From the NCBI GenBank assembly GCA_019828545.1, contig JACVRA010000190.1, forward strand, positions 1 through 64,000: 64,000 nucleotides of DNA, in the 5' to 3' direction. How positions within the stretch are numbered: the stretch's first letter is position 1; each line of letters begins with the position of its first letter. The notes under the pieces are model-generated. The model ran no database searches. It saw nothing but the letters and a program-made list of their open reading frames with translations, and was not told the DNA's origin. Below, piece after piece: positions 33,901-46,223 of the stretch. The translations under genes were made by a program, and so were the position numbers. This DNA comes from Paracamarosporium sp. OC-R06-R3 (Eukaryota > Ascomycota > Dothideomycetes > Pleosporales > Didymosphaeriaceae).

Positions 33901-35660
33901 ATGAGAGCCTCCAACATCACGGACTCTTCACCTCTCGATTTTCCATCCCATGTAGAAGAGCGATGCAGATCGATTCGAAGATACAACCACTTGTTTTCCA
34001 CCTACGTTCTTCGGAATAGAATGTCTGTCAAAAACGGCTTCTCGAGCGCGCTGCGATGGCTCGCCAACGAACTCGGCCTTCACACTATGAGGTCTGCAGG
34101 AAAGGACGTGTACATCCTTGTCTTAGCGCGGTACCTACGCCTTTTTGCCTACGGCGCTGTAGCGCTCATCCTTGCACTGTACTTCGAAGAGCTGGGTTTT
34201 TCGGACGCGCAGATCGGTTTGTTCATGACGTTGACCCTGTTGGGCGACGTATTTATCAGTCTACTCCTCACTCTGATTGCGGATGCTCTGGGACGGCGCA
34301 GGACGCTTTTTCTCGGCGCAATTTCCATGGCTCTTTCGGGTGCCGTGTTCGCGCTGACGAGTAATTACGTCGCGTTGCTTTTCGCAGCCATTGTTGGTGT
34401 CATCAGTCCCACGGGCAACGAGATCGGACCGTTCCGCGCGATTGAAGAGTCGACACTTGCACATCTTGTCTCCGAAGACAAGCGGAGTGATGTTTTTACT
34501 TGGTATGTAGTCTTGGCCGTATTGGGAACGTCGACGGGCCTTATTGTAGGAGGACTGTCGGTGGATAGGATGCAGAGCTTAGAGGGATGGACAGAGTTAG
34601 ATGCGTATAGAGCCATGTTTTGGATATATACGGCGCTAGGGTGCGTTAAGGCTTTTATGACACTGTTTTTAAGTTGGAGATGTGAGCATGGCGCAAAGGA
34701 AGAGCCAAGAGAGGAAGGCAATGAGAGAGAGCCGTTGCTGAACGGACATGATGCGAGGGACGACACCAATCCTCAGTTGCCTATCAAGAAGAAACCAAAA
34801 TGGTGGAAATCGTTTTCTCAGATATCGAAACCCACGCGCTGGACCTTACTCAAACTATGTAGCGTCTTTTTCTTAGACTCGTTGGGGAGTGGTATGGTAC
34901 CATTCTCTCTCATCAACTTTTATTTGGAAAGAAAGTTTGGCCTGGAGAAGGGGAAGCTTGGTGGGATAATGTCAGCTACTTGGTAAGTACAAGCGGAGGC
35001 CTATCGTACTTTTGATAACAGTGTTGTAGGTTCATCTCAACGATTGGCAACATCTTCGCAGCCTCGCTCGCGAAACGTATCGGCCTCATTCAAGCCATGG
35101 TTGCCACGCATCTACCAAGTTCAATATTTCTTGCGTTACTTCCTGCGCCATCGGGGCTGCCATTCACGATCTGTCTTCTAGTTGCACGAGCAGTACTGAA
35201 CAGCATGGATCAAGCACCCAGGTCTGCCTTCCTATCCATCGTAGTTCTCCCACAAGAACGCACCGCCGTCATGGGCGTCGTCAACATACTCAAGACGCTC
35301 TCGCAATCAGCCGGACCGTGGGCCACAGGACTACTCGCAGGTCACGGCCACTTCTGGATTGCCTTTGTGGCGGCAGGGTCACTCAAAGGCACCTACGATC
35401 TGCTACTACTTGCCTTCTTTGCAGGCCGAGTGCATCAGCCGTCTGACATGGGCCTAGCGAGCGAAGCAGACAGCGATGCCGTGGGGCCGCAAAATGCGGA
35501 TAGCAGCCGAGCCCCTGAGACGGACCCAAGCACTGCAGAAGACGAATCGGACGTAGATGACAGCTCGGCGACGAAGATCGTTCCTGTGGCCGAAGACGGA
35601 GCGGTGGCGGCGAGCTCCCTTGGGGCGTCAGGGTCGAACCCATCACACTCTCGGTCATGA
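33901..35660 (+). CDS. MFS transporter with long central loop and acidic tail
   Basis: Major facilitator of 570 aa, exons 33901-34982 and 35030-35660 (47-nt intron, GTAAGT, GTAG). Membrane segments start near residue 75 (RYLRLFAYGAVALILALYF). LIADALGRRRTLFLGA is the segment 2-3 motif with the conserved D-R-x-GRR pattern. A charged loop of about 70 residues separates the two halves (REPLLNGHDARDD onward). The second half includes RAVLNSMDQAPRSAFLS, resembling uncharacterised fungal MFS proteins. After the last segment comes an acidic disordered tail of about 85 residues. The start could instead be the ATG at 34021 (MSVKNGFSSA), which drops 40 residues. The substrate is unknown. Confidence 0.87.
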
Positions 35661-36225
35661 GGAACAGCCGAAACAGGCAGGGCTGGTGCGACCGAGGACA
35701 GATCTGGGTGGTCTTGGTGGAATAGTGGAGGGGTGCACAGGACGGGGTGTGGTGTTTGATCGGCCGCGTTGTACGCTATTCCTGATGAGGACTGAACAGC
35801 CTGGACCCTGCATGACAAGCGTCCGGGGCTTCGGTTCGGGCCATTTGCGACGATAAGTGTTGGCATCACCCACCGGGGAACAGTCATCTTTCCCTCTTTA
35901 ACAGAGACCTTGCTCTTGCGTGCGTCCTCCTTGCTTGCTGCATTTGCGCGTGGCTTCAGTGCTTCCGAATCCCTCTTTTGGCTGGGCTTGCAGCCTGACA
36001 CTCCTTCATTTCGCGGCGTTCTGGAACATTTTCAGGGTCCAACACGACTCAGCCCTACACGCTGGCTGACACTTTTCGAGATCTCCCTCACAAATCTTTT
36101 CCGGCTCGCCAGATACCGCATCGTCTCTTAGCCGCCCACTTACTCGGTGCTTGGTGCATTCTGAGTCCCAACACTGCCATCTCCCTTATCAGCATCGCCG
36201 AGGATTCCCGATTGGTCCAGCAACC
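35661..36225. other. Intergenic, ADC synthase promoter
   Basis: 565 bp without recognisable gene or repeat. Confidence 0.5.
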
Positions 36226-39017
36226 ATGGCTTCGGCCGTCCTGTCAAGGCGCTCTAGGATCTTGTACCTGGACGCATACGACTCCTTCTCAAACAACATC
36301 ATCGCTCAAGTCCAGCAGGGCATTGATGCTGAGATTGTCAAATGCTACATCGACAGTGATCCAGACTCTTGGATCATCCCCAATGCAGCCAAGGCACATG
36401 CTGCTACCCCTGCAGCATTCATGAGCTACGTCAAAACCTTCGACGCTGTCATCGCCGGGCCAGGTCCTGGCTCAGCAACTTGCGATGAGGACGTGGGCTG
36501 GATGAAAGTGTTGTGGAAGCTTCAAGAAGAGGACACGATACCCGTCCTTGGTATATGCCTAGGTTTCCAGTCAATGTGCCTGGCCGCTGGAGCGAGTATT
36601 GAGAAGCTTTCAGAACCACGGCACGGACTCGTTGCTGAAATTCTTCACAGCGGTGCATCCATTTTCAATGGTGCCAAGCAGTTGCATGCCACGCAGTACC
36701 ATTCACTACAAGTCATGCTTCACCATCGAATACAAACAAAGAAGGCTGTTCGTTACCCTGCAGAGTTGTGGGAGCCCACCGAATCGTGTCCATATCTCCA
36801 ACCGCTGGCTTGGGATTTTGACAACAAGCAAAATGGCGCTGTCCTGATGGCTGCAAAACATACCACTAAGCCGTTTTGGGGCGTACAGTTCCATCCTGAA
36901 TCGATCTGCACGAATGACGAAGGCGCGAGAATCATCCAAAATTGGTGGAGCGAAGCGAGATTGTGGAATCGTAAACGTGATCTCGCGACGCCTTCCAACA
37001 CCGAAATTCTTCAAAATGGTCAACCGCTTCAGCCCAAGTGTTCCTCAATCGAGGCGCTAGTCATGCGTCTGTTACACGTAGACGGACTAGACGCGGCTCA
37101 AGCTAGGGTTCTCGATATACAATGCGCTACTACGGGAAGCGGCCGATTGATAGTGTCGGACATTGTGGAACTCTTTGACAGCCCCCGTGGAGAAGCGATA
37201 GTGCTTGAATCAGGCCTACATCGGGACCTGCGCCCGGTGGCAGCGGGTACTGGCCGGCATAGTATTGTTGGACTAGTTATTCCTGGAGAGACAATGCGCT
37301 TGCACTATTACATCAATACCCAGGTAATGGAGCTTAGAGATGGCAATGATAAGACTTTGCAGAAATGGCATACTCAAGACCCATGGCAGTGGATAAGGGG
37401 TGTCATGTCGCACCTCAAAGGGATGCTTGGGCAAAAGCCGAAAACTCCGACGTGGGCGCCTTTTTGGGGCGGTTTCATGGGTTACGCATCATACGAAGCA
37501 GGACTGGAAACAATTAATGTTAGCTCTAAGGAAGAGACAGACTGTCCAGACATTTGCTTCGCTTACGTCACGCGAAGCATCGTGGTAGATCATCAGCTGA
37601 AGAAGATATACGTCCAAAGCATTCGCAGCGAAAATGACCAACCTTGGGTTAGCGAGTCGCTAGAGAAGCTTTACGATGCCGTGGGCAGGAAGAGCTTAGA
37701 GTCGACGCCAAATCCAACACCCCTACCCAAGCCCAATCCATTCGAACAACAAGACACGACACTCAGCTCCTACCTCAACTCATGTACGCAGTCCACTGTC
37801 AATCGTGCCGACTACTGCGCTTCTGTTGAATCATGTCAAAAGCATATCGCAGATGGTGAGTCAATCCACTAAGGCCTTACATAGAACGAATACTTAATTT
37901 GATTTTGCATACAGGCCAAAGCTACGAACTCTGTCTCACAACCACGAATAAAATCAACGCGCGCAGACCCCGCATTTGCCGCCTTTCAAGGGCAGACGAT
38001 AACGAGCTCTCGTGGAAACTCTACAAAGGCCTCACTGCGCACAATACTGCACCTTTCAGTGCATACATGCGTCTACACAACGTGCATATCCTGAGTTCCT
38101 CACCAGAACGGTTCATCAGTTGGGATCGTCAGCAGACAACACAGTGTCGCCCGATTAAAGGCACCGTAGCGAAAGCCTCGGGTGTTACGGCTGCGGATGC
38201 ACACGCGATCCTATCCACTCCCAAGGAACGTGCCGAGAACCTGATGATCGTCGATCTTGTCCGGCATCAACTTCACGGCGTGTATGGCGCAAATAATGTG
38301 CATGTTAGTCAACTTATGCAAGTCGAAGAGTACGAAACACTCTGGCAACTTGTGTCTGTAGTCGAAGGCATTCCTTCCTCCCTCGCTACCCAGCATTCGC
38401 AGACGCCGGACGGCTCATGGGTGGACGAAAAAACCCCGGCATACTCGTCCATCTCACAAAATCAAGAAGGAGAACAAATGCTTGGCTTCGACGCATTCAC
38501 ACAATCGCTACCTGCAGGTAGCATGACTGGCGCACCCAAGAAGCGCTCCTGTGAACTTCTCCGGGGCCTCGAAAGTGGCAGGCGGCGCGGCATATACTCA
38601 GGCACTCTAGGGTATCTTGACATTGGTGGTGGTGGCGACTTCAGCGTTGTCATCCGTACCGCAGTCAAGATCGACACTCCAAATCCAGCCTCCGCCGTAG
38701 AAGATATCTGGAGTATCGGTGCTGGCGGCGCTATAACTGCACTCAGCGACCCGCAAAGCGAATATGATGAGATGTTGAGCAAATTTCAAAGTACGGCGGC
38801 GGCTTTTGAAAAGAGCTACGAAGTCGAAGAGGTGGAGAAGGGAACTGACATCAGGGGGATATGGACTAGACTAATGGAGATCGAGGAGCCCGAGGACGGA
38901 GAAGATGGTGATTTACCGTCTGCGCCGTTGCTGCTCAGGACGTTACAGGATTTCCAGGCAGGCCTCTTATCGGGAGTGGTACGAACTACGGACGGGATTG
39001 TGAGAGGTAGACAGTAA
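36226..39017 (+). CDS. ABZ1: Aminodeoxychorismate synthase (PabA-PabB fusion)
   Basis: Makes 4-amino-4-deoxychorismate from chorismate and glutamine, the first step toward p-aminobenzoate and folate; cytosolic. 910 aa, exons 36226-37855 and 37915-39017. Residues 1 to about 250 are a class-I glutamine amidotransferase: nucleophile Cys111 in GICLGFQ, and the His/Glu pair in VQFHPES. The chorismate-binding half follows, with an N-terminal anthranilate-synthase-I-like region (FWGGFMGYASYE). After it come the catalytic segments ELCLTTTN, RPIKGTVAKASG (with the PIKGT signature of ADC synthases), ENLMIVDLVRH and GSMTGAPKKRSCELL. IYSGTLGYLDIGGGGDFSVVIRT closes the active site. The fusion is normal in fungi. 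The intron is 59 nt. The start is the ATG at 36226 (CAACCATGG), not upstream in-frame ATGs. Confidence 0.95.
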
Positions 39018-39517
39018 CGAGATGCGCGGTAGGTTTCGTATTGACGGAGTTTCGGGATACAGGAGATACAGGATATACCATAGTGTGCACATGCACGATA
39101 CCCCATACAGCGATACATCAATAGAACAATTAGACGGTACTCGAAAGGTTGATCTAGGAATGCGGGGCAGCAACTGAGATTTTGTGGCTCACGTGTCGTC
39201 CGAGCATCACCACATCTGATGCATCCATTCACGGTTACACAAAGTGAGCCTTAATTCACATATGCTCGCCAACAAACACGAAGAGGGGTAGGATCCAGTA
39301 GGAAGCCCGTCATTTACCGTGCCTAACCGGACTAGATGTCAGAATTTAAGGATCCATGAGTCAGAACATCCGATATGGATTGATAATCTGATTCACATAT
39401 CTTCTCGTCTTCGGTTGTTTCATCCGAATAGACTGCTCTAGCAATTCATATCTATGATATCGTCTCCGAGCATTGTACCACTCAATAGTTCCGCAGGGCG
39501 CCCTAAATCCTGACATC
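39018..39517. other. Intergenic, no gene seen
   Basis: 500 bp between the ADC synthase stop and the acetyltransferase start. A CACGTG near 39191; nothing else recognised. Confidence 0.5.
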
Positions 39518-40255
39518 ATGCCCACACTCCAAGTCCAACCCCTCCAGCTCTCAGACTTCGACGCTCTAGTCTCACACGCACTTTCCTATCCTCCAGGCGA
39601 GGACCTCGTTGGTCCTCCAACGCCCATATGTTGCCCAGTAAATACGCAAGAAGAAGCGTCATCCCGCCTCGCCTTCCACTTCGCTAAACAACGCGCTCGA
39701 TTCCTCGGCGATCCCACAGTGAGGTACATGAAAGTGGTTGAGAGGGACTCTTCTAATGCGGAGGGCGACGGGAGTATCATCAGTGTAGCGCGCTGGCACT
39801 TCTACCCTGAGGGTTACGACTTCGATCGCGATATCCACTGGGAAACGCACAACGGCGCTGATCCCGACTCTATTCCGAAAGGCTTCAACATTGTCTTGCA
39901 TAATCACATTCTTACAGTTCGCGACGCAGCGCGGAGAGAATGGATTACCGAGAAAGAACCGTGCTGGATATTGATGCATATGGTGACGCATCCTTCCCAT
40001 CGCGGGAAAGGCGCAGCGGGCATGTTGATCAAATGGGGGATTGAACAGGCAGAGAGGGATGGGGTGCCAGCGTATCTTGAGGCCGGAGTCATGGGGAGAC
40101 CAATTTATGAAAGATATGGATTCGTGCAGGTTGGTGAGCTGTTGGAGGTGAACCTAGTCGATGGAGGCGGGAAAGGCGTGTTCGTGATGTGCAAGATGGG
40201 ATATTTTCCACGAAGAGGGACCGCTGAAGCGCAGATAGAAACGGCTAGCAATTAA
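39518..40255 (+). CDS. GNAT-family N-acetyltransferase
   Basis: Single-exon protein of 245 aa with the acetyl-CoA-binding fold of GNAT enzymes. The diagnostic motif A is MHMVTHPSHRGKGAAGMLIKWG (strand, then R-x-x-G-x-G/A loop), followed by the motif-B segment PAYLEAGVMGRPIYERYGFVQVG. The N-terminal half is typical of fungal stand-alone acetyltransferases with a long insertion before motif A (DRDIHWETHNGADPDS). The start is ATG 39518 (ATCATGCCC); an upstream in-frame ATG at 39473 is less likely. The acetyl acceptor is unknown. Confidence 0.9.
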   Translation: MPTLQVQPLQLSDFDALVSHALSYPPGEDLVGPPTPICCPVNTQEEASSRLAFHFAKQRARFLGDPTVRYMKVVERDSSNAEGDGSIISVARWHFYPEGYDFDRDIHWETHNGADPDSIPKGFNIVLHNHILTVRDAARREWITEKEPCWILMHMVTHPSHRGKGAAGMLIKWGIEQAERDGVPAYLEAGVMGRPIYERYGFVQVGELLEVNLVDGGGKGVFVMCKMGYFPRRGTAEAQIETASN

Positions 40256-40713
40256 AAAAATGGCATACAATTTACATTGCCTTCGATATTTGGATGGATG
40301 AGACAATATAAGAAAGACACGCTTAGAGTTGGAGAGACAGGACCATACGATGTATTCTTCCCCGCCCATGAGTTCTGGCCAGCTCCGTCGTCGACACATA
40401 CGATTTCAATGTACACCCTCGTAGTCTAGCTATTCAACGTCACACTATAGAGTTACGTGATCTGAGTACTGACTGGATGGTATGTGGCGAGCTGACGTTA
40501 CAGTACATGGTGTAGGAAGTAGCCGGTGTCTCGCTCACTTGGTCCTAATGCTACAAACCTGCTCATCACTACTATCCCCAGTACTCCGGTCTTATATATT
40601 CACCATTCTCGCCGCTATGATTCAATCTCCACAGTTCTACTTCATTTTCATACAAAATGCATGTAACGCACCATATCATTCCATTGTATTGCAGCTTGGG
40701 TATCTATGCCGTG
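40256..40713. other. Convergent 3' intergenic region
   Basis: 458 bp between the acetyltransferase and COG1 stops. AT-rich, nothing recognised. Confidence 0.55.
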
Positions 40714-43220
40714 TTATGCCAACAACGCAAAAAGCAGATACGTCTTCCTCGCATATTCGCCTGCGCTCTTCCTCAGCCTTGCTTTGCTGTTTTCATCTAG
40801 GGTAGAGCTGCCTGAGTTGTTGACTATGTCATCGATGGCGTCAGGAGACTGATGTGGGTTCCCAATGAATCGCTGAATGTACAACATGTCGAAGAACGCT
40901 TGTTTGAGCTTCTGATCTCTAAGCTCGGTCGCAGTGGCCGTGTCAATATCGCTTTTTCTGGGTTTTCCGTTTTCAGCTCCAGCTTCATCTTTCTTGTCGC
41001 CACCAAGATCTATCTCATTTCCATTAACCTTTTCGTCGATCCCTTTTTGAGCAGAATCCATGCCTAGTTGGTGGAGTGCGTCGAGGTTCGATTTAAGAGG
41101 GGCGGAGATGAGCTCGACAGCTCTAGCCTTAATCTGCTCCACAGCCAGCGGCGCCCACAAATCACTTCCATACGCTGCCATGGCTCTCGTCAAGCTCTGT
41201 AGATACCTGACGGCACTAGGCGACGGTTGAGCCGGTAACGCGGGATTACCTTCCCACAGAATATGACTCTTAGTCTTCAAGTTCACCCCAGTAGAGAGTG
41301 TCTTCCCATACGCATCTGTGGACGGTTGAGCAACGTAAAAGGCTAGAGCCTTATGTAAAGGTTGTAGTAATGTAGGCGTGAATGGCGTGGCAAGCGGCGT
41401 TGCTTTATCCTGCAGTTTAAGCTTGGGAATTCGCTCTCCAATTTCCCGTATGACCCTTAGCACGAAGCATACCTTCGGCACTTCGATTTCATCGCTATCT
41501 TCCACCACCTGTGCAATGATTTGGCTAAAGCTTTTGCCTAGGTTTTGGAGCGCGTGGGCAAGCGCTTCATGCGTGACCTCTTCCAGCAGCTGCGGATCAT
41601 CATCGCTAAGTAGCGTCTGCTTCGAATCAGCCAAGTCGTCGTCATCCGACTCATCGACGTCGTCCGCAAATGTGTCATCCCACCGCGCTTCCTTCATAGA
41701 TTTCACAATGCTCTTTACTTCGAGAATGGAGTCCGTCCATGCATCGAATGCGGAGAATATACCCACTACAGAGTTGTCGCGGCCTTGATGAATATTGACG
41801 AGTGTAGATTTGAATGCTTGTGCGCCATTCGATATGTCCGCTGACTTGGGGTATGTGCCCCACAGAGATAGGCTAGATGACTGGGCAAGAGAATGCGATC
41901 CAAGCACAGTCGACAGTTGGACAACAACAGTTTTAAGAGTCTGTGAGCGTTGACGGACGATGTTCTCAAGGTGACTGTTCATTATATCCCGCAAATCGTC
42001 TAACACGTTTGCAGATTTGACACCTGCCATGCGCGAGCCAGAGAGGATCCAAGTTTCAATTAGTTCCTGCCGAAGTGATGCAACTTCCTTGAGTCGAGCT
42101 TCGTTCTCCAGTGCGTCTTTCGTTCCTTTGAGGAAGGAAGACATGGCTTGTCGCGACCACTGATGTAGTATTCGCTCTGCGTCAGCCCGCTGAAGCTCGT
42201 CATGGCGTGGCCAGGGTGTATAGTTGCGTGCTTCGTCGCCGATCCAACGGTCGTGGATATCCAAGTTGAGTTCATATAGAGCACGAACATCGGGATCTTG
42301 GACCAACGGATGGGTCTTGAGCTTCGCTAACGATTCTGCCAGTCTTCGAGGGAAGATTGTCTGCGTATCCAGACACGTCTGTATACACAGCTTCAACGCA
42401 CCAGTCCCATGCTTAGCGAGTTCATTGTCGTGATGCTGGAGCGACTTGACAACCCTCTCTAACCGAATTTTGTGGAAGTGATGCAGAACGTCTGTGGGCG
42501 TTGAGCTCGTTACAAGGGCATAGGCACACATGCACTCGACTAGGTCTGTGTTGTCGCCTTCTGAACTACCCATACGCTTCTCTATTCGCTTTATCAAGTT
42601 TCGACGGGCCGACAGCAGACGTTCCCAAAGTCGATCCACAATGGGTGGCTTGTTAGTTGACTGTGACAAGGCCTTGTGCAGGAGTCGCGATATGACCAGC
42701 ACCTTTGCAACGAGCAAATATGACCCTTCGCTCTTCATGAGGCGAGTCATGACGACGGGCGAGCTTCGGAGAACAGCAAGCTGCGAAGCAAACGTGTAGC
42801 GCTCCTGATCTGCCGCCGTCAGCATCCATACACCAGTCTGGCGTCTAGGAGCCTAACCGCGACTTCTTTTGTACGTATCCAACCTGACCGCACTGTTCGT
42901 GATACGTTCCAAAGTCCTCGAGTTGCAATTGTGTGCGACCCTTGCCAGCTTGCCCTCGACCTGCTCCATGCGGACTTCCATGTCGATTATCGTTTCGGCG
43001 GTGTCGAGGAGATTACGGTAGCTCGCACTGCACGCAGTGTTAGCAATATGCTGCAAACCCTCAGACGTACGCCTTACCCTACGAGCGAGCGCAGCTTCTC
43101 GCGGTTCTCGTCGGCGTTGGAGCGCAACTGCTGCTCCAACTTGCGAACCACGGGGACGGGATACTGGAAGGCATCTTCCCAGCTCTCAAACGTCCGTGGA
43201 TCCGGCGCTTCGGCCGCCAT
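40714..43220 (-). CDS. COG1: Conserved oligomeric Golgi complex subunit 1
   Basis: Golgi tethering-complex subunit for retrograde transport inside the Golgi, 802 aa. Exons are 43078-43220, 42858-43027 and 40714-42809. Exon 1 begins MAAEAPDPRTFESWEDAFQ. Exon 2 carries the Vps51-like helix (RNLLDTAETIIDMEVRMEQV) shared by tethering subunits. The exon 2-3 join (48-nt intron, GTTAGG, GGCAG) gives KRSRDQERYTFASQLAVL, which matches the family's expected sequence. A plain read would hit TAG right after KRSRG. The remainder is helical with an acidic linker (DDVDESDDDD). The C-terminus contains FFDMLYIQRFI and ARKTYLLFALLA. Assignment rests on N-terminal Vps51 features, size and overall resemblance. 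Confidence 0.87.
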
Positions 43221-43421
43221 GTCTGCGTGCGCAATGGGACGCGATGCAGTTTGGAGGGGCCATGTGTCGACGACACGCGGAGGTTCACCATGCGGCGGAA
43301 CAATTAACCGAGCTTAGTAACATTCACTTCTGGCATGTCAAGCCTCCCCCAACTCTGACGAAATACTATTGTAATTGTGCGATTCACCGTGCAGTTAAGA
43401 AAGGATCAATTGACGTGGGCG

Positions 43422-44641
43422 CTAGTCGTCTTCGCTGTCCTCATTTCCCTGCTGCTCCGCAAGCCTCTGTGCCTCCTTCCACTGCTCTGCGAATTCCCGC
43501 ATCATACCTTCGCCTCCTCTACTTGCGTCCACCACATCTCTAGGCAGCTTATGTGCACTGTATTGCGGAGTCGTGAAGCCATACGCTTCAGGATCATCCC
43601 TGCGGACCAAGCGGAACTCAGGCTGCCACAAATCGATCACGTCTTCTTCTTCATCGTCCTCCTGATCCTCCGGAGATGCTTCGGGAAGTATTGGGTCTTC
43701 TAGTGTCAATAGCTCCATCCAACTGAACAGGAGCGGATCTGTTCGCAGAGCCCATGGGTTGAAATCCACCAGCCACACGCGATCATGTGGCGGCGGTATA
43801 TAAACATCAAATGTAAAGTTCGGATCGGGGAAAGTGTCGCGAAGTTTTGCATCAAAGAACTCCTGGATAGTCTGTCGCAGTTTATCCTCCATTTTGAACA
43901 GAAAATCGAAGTGGTTCAGATCTCGCTGGCAAATGGCGATCAGCTTTCGATCACGCACGAAGCACCGGAACTCGACTGAGGGGTTGAGCACGATCCATTT
44001 CCGCAGAACTAAGTGGTAGGGAATAGCCGGACCACCGTCTGTCGACTCGTTACTGTCGGCAGTGTCGTCAAAAGCGTGCTGGAGATCGTGTGTGACAAAG
44101 TCGCTTGACTTGAGCAACAGGTAGATGTCGTTTGGTGTCCTGCACTCCATGCTGTTGGTTGCTGCGATCCACGTCGCATCCTTTGGTGCAGACCAATTCA
44201 GCTTCGGGGCTACCTTGCCTCCCAGCTCCTCGATGACAGCTTCTATGGCGTCGTGTGTCTCCCTCCAGTGCGTGGATGGATCGTAGGTCGGGCCCTCGTC
44301 GTCGCCGTCATTATCGGCACCCGAGAATATGCCGCTGTCGGCATCGGACCATTCTGGGTTGTCGTTGTCTTCGGGTGGGAGCACAATGCCATCCTCGCGC
44401 AGATACGCTAGGAAGGCGTCGGGTAGAGGCACAAGGCGCGCTTTCGGTGTGATGGCTCGGTATCTTGAGCAAATTAGTACCGCGTGGTGCTGTGGCTGAC
44501 CGACACTTACTTAGGATGCCAGGTGTGATATGAGCAGTTCAAAATGTGCTGCCTGGTAACGGGTGGAAATGGCAGCTGCTTTGGTTGGTCTGGCGGGGCA
44601 GCCACGGCAGATGCCACAGGTTCTGCTTGTTCGGTGCTCAT
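43422..44641 (-). CDS. CDC123: Cdc123, eIF2 assembly chaperone (D123 family)
   Basis: ATP-grasp-like chaperone that promotes assembly of translation factor eIF2 through its gamma subunit; cytosolic. 390 aa, exons 44511-44641 and 43422-44463 (47-nt intron). The N-terminus has [20 protein letters not shown], the D123 start block. [19 protein letters not shown] and [18 protein letters not shown] are core ATP-grasp strands, and [19 protein letters not shown] holds the metal/nucleotide ligands (DxNP). An acidic insertion occurs near residue 310 and the tail is acidic (EDSEDD), as in orthologs. It shares a 235-bp divergent promoter with CWC21. Confidence 0.94.
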
Positions 44642-44876
44642 AGTGGGTGCGGCGATGATAGCGATAGACTGTAAGAGCGAACAGACGGGCGGAGCGCGTG
44701 TCGGGTGTATGACTCCATTGTGTGCAGTGACTGATGAATCTTCGCCGTACCACTCCAACAGATTTCGCGGGGCAAGCGCGACCTGCCAAGCCACACCTCC
44801 GAGAGCAACTCCGCACTCGAAACATCGTCATCCACCACCTGCAACATACCAACTTGTCTGCATCAACCGCGTCAAC
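44642..44876. promoter_or_regulatory. Bidirectional promoter CDC123/CWC21
   Basis: Only 235 bp separate the ATGs of the divergent CDC123 and CWC21 genes, so both core promoters must lie here. No TATA box is evident. Confidence 0.6.
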
Positions 44877-45535
44877 ATGTCTTCAAACGTCGGGCTGTCA
44901 ACGCCCCGTGGGAGTGGAACGTCAGGATACGTGCAGAAGAACAGGTCCCTGCTAAAGCCACGCGAAAAGGCTGCACCATACTCCAAGGACTGGGAGCAAG
45001 CAAAGCACCGCCAGCGGCAGCCAGACCCCGAGATTCTCGAGCACGACCGCAAGCGCGAGATCGAGGTCAAGGTTCTTGAACTACGAGATAAGCTCGAAGA
45101 CGAAGGGTACGCACATTTTGCAAGTCACATGCCCCAAAGCTAACCTTGAAATTACATGTAGTGTCGACGAAGATGAGATAGACGATCGCTGTGATGGCCT
45201 ACGCAAGAAGCTTGAAGAAGAACGTAAGGCAGGAAAGGACGCGGGTCCGGACGCGCGCAACCTGAAAGCGCACCAGGTGCATGACCTGGCCAAGGTGAGA
45301 GGCCCAAGGAGGCGTATTCGCCCACGCCATGTACTCACTGTGTCCTTAGGCCAAGATCGAGGAGAGCGAAAGGCTGAGAAAAGCATTGGGCATCTCTGAG
45401 GACTACGAGGAAGGGAGCCACTGGCGAAAGCAGGAAGAGCGCCTCCGAGAGTCACTGGCGCAACGCGAGCGGGAGGACGAGGAGCAACTGCAGCAGGCTA
45501 AGGAGGCGCGCCGCCATCGCGACGACTCGGAGTGA
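44877..45535 (+). CDS. CWC21: Pre-mRNA splicing factor Cwc21
   Basis: Spliceosome (NineTeen/activated B complex) protein homologous to yeast Cwc21 and the N-terminus of human SRRM2, 182 aa. Exons are 44877-45106, 45162-45294 and 45350-45535. It starts SSNVGLSTPRGSGTSGYVQ, the highly conserved N-terminal motif that contacts Prp8/Snu114. The cwf21 domain follows: ILEHDRKREIEVKVLELRDK, then EIDDRCDGLRKKLEEE. The tail is charged and helical (RESLAQREREDEEQ). Nuclear. Confidence 0.94.
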
Positions 45536-46215
45536 TGTGGTAAACCCCGCAACATTGATGGCGTTCGACGGCGTGACTGATACCCTTGGAATTTTATCAC
45601 TATCACGAGCATATCCCAAATAAACAAAAACGATGGCCTGATTCACAGTGGCCGGCTTGACATGACAAAGCGCGATTTGCTAATGTGAACGTCTAGTCGT
45701 CAGCTCAACACCAAATGCGAAACCAGCCAAGGCTGGGTGGGATTGACAGCTCTATCGCCCGAGAAGCATGTGCGACAAACTCGAAGTCTCTGGAAAAGAT
45801 ATGGAGGAGGCATCAAGATTCGAACAGCATGCGGGAAGATTCAGCCCTATATATACGCCATCCGTGGCCGTTGCGACTGTGGGGAGCGTTTCTTCGACCT
45901 CAACCCAGATCTGAGGCCAAATGTACGCCCAACGGGTGCGAACAGGCTTCAGGAGCTTATTTTGACCACAGACGCGGCCAAGGGGACAAGACGAAAGCGC
46001 CCGGCTCAGCTTCTTGTGCGTCTTGGAACCAAAGCTTCTTGTCGCTCTTGTCGCGAAGCGTAACTCAACCTCATTGCGTTCGTACGCGCAGAGTGGTCTC
46101 CAATCTTCCAATGCACCGCCCAACCCGGGCCCTTTCGGACATTGCCACTCGGTTGCACGGCACCAGCGCATGGTGAAGGGTGATATGCTCGAGGGACTGG
46201 CTGGTGCTCGACGAG

Positions 46216-46223
46216 CACGTGGG
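46216..46223 (+). promoter_or_regulatory. CACGTGGG, Pho4/NUC-1-type site
   Basis: CACGTGGG matches the high-affinity site of the phosphate-response bHLH regulator Pho4 (NUC-1 in Neurospora). It lies about 980 bp upstream of the phosphate transporter start. A single site at that distance is suggestive only. Confidence 0.3.

Noticed and set aside
45810..45840. tRNA-like TTCGAATC on the minus strand
   Set aside because: The flanking bases do not form a T-arm stem and no anticodon or acceptor arm can be drawn.
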